64,000 nt of DNA, from positions 186,001-250,000 of the forward strand of contig NZ_JOEH01000004.1 in assembly GCF_000719095.1 (NCBI RefSeq), written 5' to 3'. This document shows positions 59,159 to 64,000 of the stretch, one piece after another. The stretch's first letter is position 1, and each line of letters starts with the position of its first letter. The notes beneath the pieces are model-generated. The model had not been told where the DNA came from. It did not search any database and was given only the letters and a program-made list of their open reading frames with translations. A program made the position numbers and the translations under genes. This stretch comes from Streptacidiphilus jeojiense. GTDB taxonomy: Bacteria > Actinomycetota > Actinomycetes > Streptomycetales > Streptomycetaceae.

Positions 59159-61753
59159 TCAGCGCTGCCCCGCCGCCCGGTCGACGGCCTGGGCGCGCAG
59201 CGCGCGCTCCACGCCGGCCCGGCACTCGACGACCATCCGGCGCAGCGCCGGCGCCGGGTCGGCCGAGGCCAGCCAGGCGTCGGTGGCGTCCAGCGTCGCC
59301 TGCTCGACCTGCAGCGACGGGTAGAGCCCGACGATGATCTGCTGGCCCATCTCGTGCGAGCGCTGCTCGAAGATCCCCTTGATCGCGGCGAAGTACTTCG
59401 CCGTGTAGGGGGCCAGCAGCTCCCGCTGGTCGGCCTGCTCGAAGCCGGCGATCGCCGCCTCCTGGACGGTGTTGGTCAGCGTCTCCGCCTCCACCACCGA
59501 GGCCCAGGCCGCAGCCTTGGCGGCCGCGGTCGGGAGCGCGGCCCGGCAGGACGCCGCGTGCTGCTGCCCGGCCGCGGTGTTGTCGCGCACCAGCTCGTCG
59601 ACGATGGTGTCCTCGTCGACCCGGCCGGTCGCGGACAGCCGCTCCAGGAAGGCCCAGCGCAGCTCGTCGTCGACGGTCAGGCCCTCGACGGTGCTGCTGC
59701 CGTCGAGCAGCCCGGCCAGCAGGTCCAGCTGCTCGTCGGTGCTGGCCAGGCCGGCGAAGGTGCGGGCCCAGGACAGCTGGTGGTCCCCGCCGGGCTCGGA
59801 GGAGCGCAGCAGCTCCAGCGCGGTGCCGGCGAAGCGGGCCAGGCCCTCGGCCCGCCACTCCGGGTCGGCGTAGAGCTCGACGGCCAGCTTGGCCTGCCGC
59901 TGCAGCGACTGGACCACACCGATGTCGGACTCCCGGCCGACGCCGCTGATCACCAGGGCCAGGTAGTCCCGGGTGGCCAGCTCGCCGTCGCGGGTCATGT
60001 CCCAGGCGGAGGCCCAGCACAGGGCGCGCGGCAGCGACTCGGTGAAGTCGGCGATGTGCGCGGTGACGTTGGCCAGCGACTCCGCGTCCAGGCGCACCTT
60101 GGCGTAGGACAGGTCGTCGTCGTTGAGCAGGACCACGGCCGGCCGCTTGCGCCCGGCCTGCACCGGCACCGACGTGAGCTCGCCGTCGACGTCCAGCTCG
60201 ATCCGCTCGGCGCGCACCAGCGCGCCCTTCGCGTCCAGGTCGTACATGCCGACCGCGATGCGGTGCGGCCGCAGCACCGCCTCGCCCTTGGCGCCGGCGG
60301 GCAGCGCCGGGGCCTCCTGGCGGATCGAGAACGAGGTCAGCACGCCGTCGGCGTCCACCTCCAGCTCGGGGCGCAGGATGTTGATCCCGGCCGTCTCCAG
60401 CCAGGCCTTGGACCAGGAGGCCAGGTCGCGTCCCGAGGTCTCCTCCAGCGCGCCCAGCAGGTCGCTGAGCCGGGCGTTGCCCCAGGCGTGGCGCTTCATG
60501 TAGGCCTGCACGCCGGCGAAGAAGGCGTCCTGGCCGACGTACGCCACCAGCTGCTTGAGCACCGAGGCGCCCTTGGCGTAGGTGATGCCGTCGAAGTTGA
60601 CCTGGACGTCCTCCAGGTCGTTGATCTCCGCCATGATCGGGTGCGTGGACGGCAGCTGGTCCTGCCGGTACGCCCAGGTCTTCATCTGGTTGGCGAAGGT
60701 GGTCCAGGAGTTGGGCCACTTGGTCCCGGGCGCCTCGGCCAGGCAGATGCCCTCGGCGAAGGTCGCGAAGGACTCGTTCAGCCACAGGTCGTTCCACCAC
60801 TCCATGGTGACCAGGTCGCCGAACCACATGTGCGCCAGCTCGTGCAGGATCGTCGAGGCGCGGACCTCGTAGGCCGCGTCGGTCACCTTGGAGCGGAACA
60901 CGTACTGGTCCCGGATGGTGACCGCGCCGGCGTTCTCCATCGCGCCGGCGTTGAACTCGGGCACGAACAGCTGGTCGTACTTGCTGAACGGGTAGACCGT
61001 GTCGAACTTCTCCTGGAAGTAGCTGAAGCCCTGCTTGGTCACCTCGAAGATCGCATCGGCGTCCAGGTACTGCTCCAGCGAGCGCCGGCAGTACACGCCC
61101 AGCGGCACGCTCTGGCCATCGGCGCCCTGGTAGCTGTCGAAGACACCGGCGTAGGGGCCGGCGACCAGGGCGGTGATGTAGGTGGAGATCCGCGGGGTGG
61201 CCGCGAAGCGGTGCACCTCGGTGCCCGCGACCGCGCCCTTCTCCGGCTCGGGGGAGACCTCGTTGCTGATCACCTTCCACCCGGTCGGGGCGGTGACGGT
61301 GAACCGGAAGGTCCCCTTGAGGTCGGGCTGCTCGAACGACGCGAACACGCGCCGGGCGTCCGGGACCTCGAACTGGGTGTAGAGGTAGGTCTCCTTGTCG
61401 ACCGGGTCCACGAAGCGGTGCAGGCCCTCGCCGGTGTTGGAGTAGGCGCAGTCGGCGACGACGCGCAGCTCGTTCTCGGCGGCGAGCGACGGCAGCGCGA
61501 TCCTGCTGTCCCGGAAGACCTCGGCGGGGTCCAGCGCGGTGCCGTTCAGGACGACCTCGCGCACGCCGGGCGCGACCAGGTCGATGAAGCTGGACGCTCC
61601 CGGAGTGGTGGCGTTGAAACGGACCACGGTGGTGGACCGGAACGTGCCCCCGTCGGTGGCCGTGCTCAGGTCGAGCTCGATCTCGTAGGCGTCCACATGG
61701 AGGAGCTGGGCCCGGGTACGGGCCTCCTCACGGGTCAGGTTGGTGCCAGGCAC
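59159..61753 (-). CDS. pepN: Aminopeptidase N (M1 metallopeptidase)
   Basis: 864 residues, cytoplasmic. The exopeptidase motif GAMEN and the zinc site HELAHMWFGDLV with NESFATF are complete; the C-terminal 400 residues are the helical ERAP1-like domain. Such enzymes remove N-terminal residues from peptides. The GTG at 61753 is chosen because AAGGAG lies nine bases upstream and the protein then starts with VPGTNLTREEARTRAQLL, as in other streptomycete PepN proteins. A typical housekeeping gene; no anomaly is seen. Confidence 0.95.
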   Translation of the reverse strand: MPGTNLTREEARTRAQLLHVDAYEIELDLSTATDGGTFRSTTVVRFNATTPGASSFIDLVAPGVREVVLNGTALDPAEVFRDSRIALPSLAAENELRVVADCAYSNTGEGLHRFVDPVDKETYLYTQFEVPDARRVFASFEQPDLKGTFRFTVTAPTGWKVISNEVSPEPEKGAVAGTEVHRFAATPRISTYITALVAGPYAGVFDSYQGADGQSVPLGVYCRRSLEQYLDADAIFEVTKQGFSYFQEKFDTVYPFSKYDQLFVPEFNAGAMENAGAVTIRDQYVFRSKVTDAAYEVRASTILHELAHMWFGDLVTMEWWNDLWLNESFATFAEGICLAEAPGTKWPNSWTTFANQMKTWAYRQDQLPSTHPIMAEINDLEDVQVNFDGITYAKGASVLKQLVAYVGQDAFFAGVQAYMKRHAWGNARLSDLLGALEETSGRDLASWSKAWLETAGINILRPELEVDADGVLTSFSIRQEAPALPAGAKGEAVLRPHRIAVGMYDLDAKGALVRAERIELDVDGELTSVPVQAGRKRPAVVLLNDDDLSYAKVRLDAESLANVTAHIADFTESLPRALCWASAWDMTRDGELATRDYLALVISGVGRESDIGVVQSLQRQAKLAVELYADPEWRAEGLARFAGTALELLRSSEPGGDHQLSWARTFAGLASTDEQLDLLAGLLDGSSTVEGLTVDDELRWAFLERLSATGRVDEDTIVDELVRDNTAAGQQHAASCRAALPTAAAKAAAWASVVEAETLTNTVQEAAIAGFEQADQRELLAPYTAKYFAAIKGIFEQRSHEMGQQIIVGLYPSLQVEQATLDATDAWLASADPAPALRRMVVECRAGVERALRAQAVDRAAGQR

Positions 61754-61848
61754 GCTGCGTGACTCCTTCGTCTCGGTGTCTGCCCGGCATCCTCCCATGT
61801 CGCACGGACAGCGGCCCGTGCCTCCGCGCACGGCGAACGCCGCCGTCC

Positions 61849-61854
61849 TAGGGT
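61849..61854 (+). promoter_or_regulatory. Candidate -10 hexamer for leaderless hydrolase mRNA
   Basis: TAGGGT, close to the consensus TAGRRT, lies seven bases before ATG 61862, and the gap (TCCCCCC) has no ribosome site. A leaderless transcript is therefore likely. Confidence 0.45.
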
Positions 61855-61861
61855 TCCCCCC

Positions 61862-62548
61862 ATGAGCACCTCCAGCCCCGCCCCGACCCGGACCCTGGTC
61901 AGCACCCCCGCGGGGGACGCCAGGATCACCACCCACCCGGCCGGCACCGCCCGCCCGCTCGCCGTGCTGGCGCTCGGGCACGGGGCCGGCGGCGGCATCG
62001 AGGCACCGGATCTGCGGGCCCTCGCCGTGGCGCTGCCACCGCTGGGCGTCACCGTCGCCCTGGTGGAGCAGCCCTGGCGGGTGGCCGGCCGGAAGGTCGC
62101 CCCGGCCCCGAAGACCCTGGACACCGGCTGGCTGCCGGTGCTGGCCCGGCTGCGGTCCGGCCCCGCCGCCGGGATCCCGCTGATCAGCGGCGGCCGCAGC
62201 GCCGGCGCCCGGGTCGCCTGCCGCACCGCGGAGCAGGGCGGCGCCGACGCGGTGCTGGCGCTGGCCTTCCCGCTGCACCCGCCGGGCAAGCCGGAGCGCA
62301 GCCGGGCCGAGGAACTGCTCTCCTGCCCACGCCCGGTGCTGGTGGTCCAGGGCGCCACCGACCCCTTCGGCGCCGGATCCGACTTCCCGCCGCTCCCGGC
62401 GCACCAGCGGCTGCTGGCGCTCCCGTACGGCAACCACTCCTTCGCGGTCCTCAAGTCGGCCCCGGTCAGCGCCGAGGAACTGCTGGACCGGATCACCGGG
62501 GCGGTGGCGGAGTGGGCGCTGGGCCCGGAGGTGCGAGCGGCCGGGTAG
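61862..62548 (+). CDS. Alpha/beta hydrolase (dienelactone-hydrolase/Tex30-like)
   Basis: 228 residues, no signal peptide. The oxyanion loop is LALGHGAGGG, the nucleophile elbow GGRSAGARVA (Ser in GRSAGA), the acid-bearing loop VVQGATDPFG, and the late His lies in YGNHSFAV. The family is the KANL3/Tex30 type of alpha/beta hydrolase; its substrate in bacteria is unknown. No ribosome site is seen before ATG 61862. It is divergent from pepN (108 bp) and convergent with the beta-propeller gene (15 bp). Confidence 0.85.
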   Translation: MSTSSPAPTRTLVSTPAGDARITTHPAGTARPLAVLALGHGAGGGIEAPDLRALAVALPPLGVTVALVEQPWRVAGRKVAPAPKTLDTGWLPVLARLRSGPAAGIPLISGGRSAGARVACRTAEQGGADAVLALAFPLHPPGKPERSRAEELLSCPRPVLVVQGATDPFGAGSDFPPLPAHQRLLALPYGNHSFAVLKSAPVSAEELLDRITGAVAEWALGPEVRAAG

Positions 62549-62563
62549 CACCCTGATCCACCG

Positions 62564-64000
62564 TCACTTGTGGTACATGGACACCGCAGCCTCGTCGCCG
62601 TAGCTGCTCAGCGCGATGAGGCCGCCGTCGTTGGTGGCGTAGAGCATCCCGTCCGAGAAGGTCCAGCCGTCGGTGTCCGACGGCAGCGCGCCGAGCACGG
62701 TGGACTTGCCGGTCGTCGGGTCCAGGCTGACGAAGTGCGGCGAGCCGCTGTACGTCCCGGTGGACAGGGCGTAGAGCTTGCCGTCCCCGGTGGACTGGGC
62801 CAGCAGTGCGCCGTGGTTGCTCTCACCGTCGTAGGTCCAGGCCTCGGCGCCGGTGGCGAGGTTGAAGGCGACGATGTTCCCGGCGGTGCTCCCGTTGTCC
62901 GAGCTCAGGTCCTCGTCACCCTGCACCACCAGCAACTGCCCCGGCAGCGAAGCGGTCACCTCGTGGTACTCGTTCAGCTTCAGGTTGGGGGTCTGCAGGG
63001 TCTTGCCGTTGCCGCCGTTGGCGTCGTACATCTGCAGCGAGGTGTCGCCGCTGGTGGAGACCACGCTGACCAGGGGCGAGCCGTTGAGCAGGCTGCTGAC
63101 GTCGGTGTGGTCGCTCTCGGTCTTGCGCCACATCTGCTTGCCGGTACTGGCGTTGAGGGCGGTCAGCGTGTACGACGGCTTGACGTCGGCGCAGAAGTCG
63201 TCCACCAGGACGATGCCGGTCGTCGCCACCGACGACTCGTTGCAGTAGTCCCCGCGCGGCTTCAGCCCCCAGACCTGGGCGCCGGTCCTGGTGTCGAACC
63301 CGCCCACCCGGTCGCCGCTGACGATGGTGGCCACCGAGCCCTGGATGTAGGTGCTGGCCGACATCGCGACCGAGTTGGACGCGCTGGTCAGCGGGACCGT
63401 CCAGAGGATCTTCCCGGTGCGGGAGTCGACCCCGGCGAAGACCGAGCAGGAGTTGTCGTCGCTGCCGAAGGCCATGGTCCCGATGCCGTCGGAGGTCATG
63501 GTCGGTGACATGGCGCAGGGCGTCTGCGCCGAGGACGGCGGAGTGAGCGTCCAGCTCTTGCTGCCGTCCGCGATGCTGTAGGCGGTCACACCGGTCGCCG
63601 AGCTGCTCCGCACCAGCGCGGTGCTGGTCAGCCAGGAACCGATGAGCTTGTCGTCGCTGCCCTGGGCCGGCACCGACCACGCCTTGGACAGCATGGAACC
63701 GGCCTTCTTGCTGCCGTTGTTGGCGATCATCACCCCGACCACCGCGATGCAGGCCAGCACGACCACACCGGCGACGATCCCGGCGATGGCACCCCCGCCC
63801 AGCCTGCGCCGCGGCGGCTGCGGCGGCGGGTAGCCGCCCTGCTGGGGGTACCCCTGCTGCGGATAGCCCTGCTGGGGCGGGTACCCCTGCTGCTGCGGGT
63901 ACGCCTGCGGCGCCGGATACCCCTGCTGCGGCGGATAGCCCTGCTGCTGCGGCGGGTACCCCTGCGGGTAGCCGGGCGGAGCGGCCTGCGGGGTCTGCGG
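62564..64000 (-). CDS. PQQ-type beta-propeller membrane protein, partial at right edge
   Basis: At least 478 residues; the N-terminus lies beyond 64000. The visible part opens with a Gln/Pro/Gly/Tyr-rich stretch of repeated GYPPQQ-like units (about 55 residues), a short Arg cluster, one membrane segment ([21 protein letters not shown]) and then an outward-facing domain of about 400 residues with PQQ-propeller-like repeats ([69 protein letters not shown]). Such a layout suggests a single-pass type II membrane protein with a receptor or assembly role. The frame is open from 62564 to the edge. The start codon is not in the window. Confidence 0.85.
   Translation of the reverse strand, partial: PQTPQAAPPGYPQGYPPQQQGYPPQQGYPAPQAYPQQQGYPPQQGYPQQGYPQQGGYPPPQPPRRRLGGGAIAGIVAGVVVLACIAVVGVMIANNGSKKAGSMLSKAWSVPAQGSDDKLIGSWLTSTALVRSSSATGVTAYSIADGSKSWTLTPPSSAQTPCAMSPTMTSDGIGTMAFGSDDNSCSVFAGVDSRTGKILWTVPLTSASNSVAMSASTYIQGSVATIVSGDRVGGFDTRTGAQVWGLKPRGDYCNESSVATTGIVLVDDFCADVKPSYTLTALNASTGKQMWRKTESDHTDVSSLLNGSPLVSVVSTSGDTSLQMYDANGGNGKTLQTPNLKLNEYHEVTASLPGQLLVVQGDEDLSSDNGSTAGNIVAFNLATGAEAWTYDGESNHGALLAQSTGDGKLYALSTGTYSGSPHFVSLDPTTGKSTVLGALPSDTDGWTFSDGMLYATNDGGLIALSSYGDEAAVSMYHK

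Overview
This window comes from the chromosome of a high-GC actinomycete, most likely Streptomycetaceae (Streptomyces, Kitasatospora or Streptacidiphilus). The evidence is the very GC-rich third codon positions, frequent GTG starts, ATGA/GTGA gene overlaps, purine-rich ribosome sites, and family types typical of this group: a secreted chitinase with a ricin-type lectin tail, GlbO, a cold-shock protein, an HNH protein, MscS, LutABC, a PknG kinase, and MarR, ROK and GntR regulators. I saw no tRNA, rRNA, insertion sequence, phage gene or CRISPR array, and coding density is high throughout. Both edges cut a gene.

Layout. (1) 1-2833: two secreted ricin-lectin proteins (one a GH18 chitinase), a regulatory intergenic region with a DasR-like site and LacI-type palindromes, and an NmrA-like oxidoreductase. 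(2) 2827-15409: a sugar-acid/L-fucose region. On the minus strand lie a ribose-type (CUT2) ABC importer and a FadR-type GntR regulator. Divergently transcribed is an eight-gene overlapping operon that encodes a complete-looking oxidative (non-phosphorylated) L-fucose pathway plus LutABC, which would burn the L-lactate the pathway releases. A perfect 20-bp-stem hairpin ends the operon. (3) 15488-22402: cold-shock protein, a small conserved protein, YchJ-like, YihY-like and CYTH-CHAD proteins, an alpha/beta hydrolase, a phosphopantetheinyl transferase, and a RibD-like enzyme with its domains in reverse order. (4) 22408-29710: an FtsX/MacB-type ABC system with two giant permeases and an ATPase that ends in an AbrB-like domain. 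(5) 29880-30699: GlbO and a SnoaL-like protein. (6) 30735-41400: a seven-gene minus-strand signalling operon running GlnX-like sensor, GlnH-like solute-binding protein, coiled-coil protein, PknG-like kinase, PP2C phosphatase, von Willebrand A protein and FHA protein. It resembles an enlarged mycobacterial GlnX-GlnH-PknG amino-acid-sensing module. (7) 41541-42475: a divergent MarR/cupin pair sharing three copies of one palindrome.

(8) 42559-49885: a sugar operon with a CUT1 ABC importer (binding protein and two permeases, no ATPase), a GH4 phospho-glycosidase and a BadF/NagK-type kinase, beside a ROK repressor with its own perfect operator. (9) 50075-62548: MscS channel, HNH protein, YrdB-like protein, a 1384-residue GH84 N-acetylglucosaminidase-like protein, MalQ, PepN and a small hydrolase. 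(10) 62564-64000: a membrane-anchored PQQ-type beta-propeller protein, cut by the right edge.

How they fit together. Carbohydrate scavenging recurs, with an amino-sugar accent (GH18 chitinase with a DasR-like site, GH84, and a kinase plus GH4 importer operon that could process chitobiose or a similar disaccharide). The most interesting block is the GlnX/GlnH/PknG/PP2C/vWA/FHA operon, which looks like a self-contained nutrient-sensing phosphorylation circuit: sensor, kinase, phosphatase and phosphothreonine reader together. Functional statements rest on motif recognition by eye. No database search was run.
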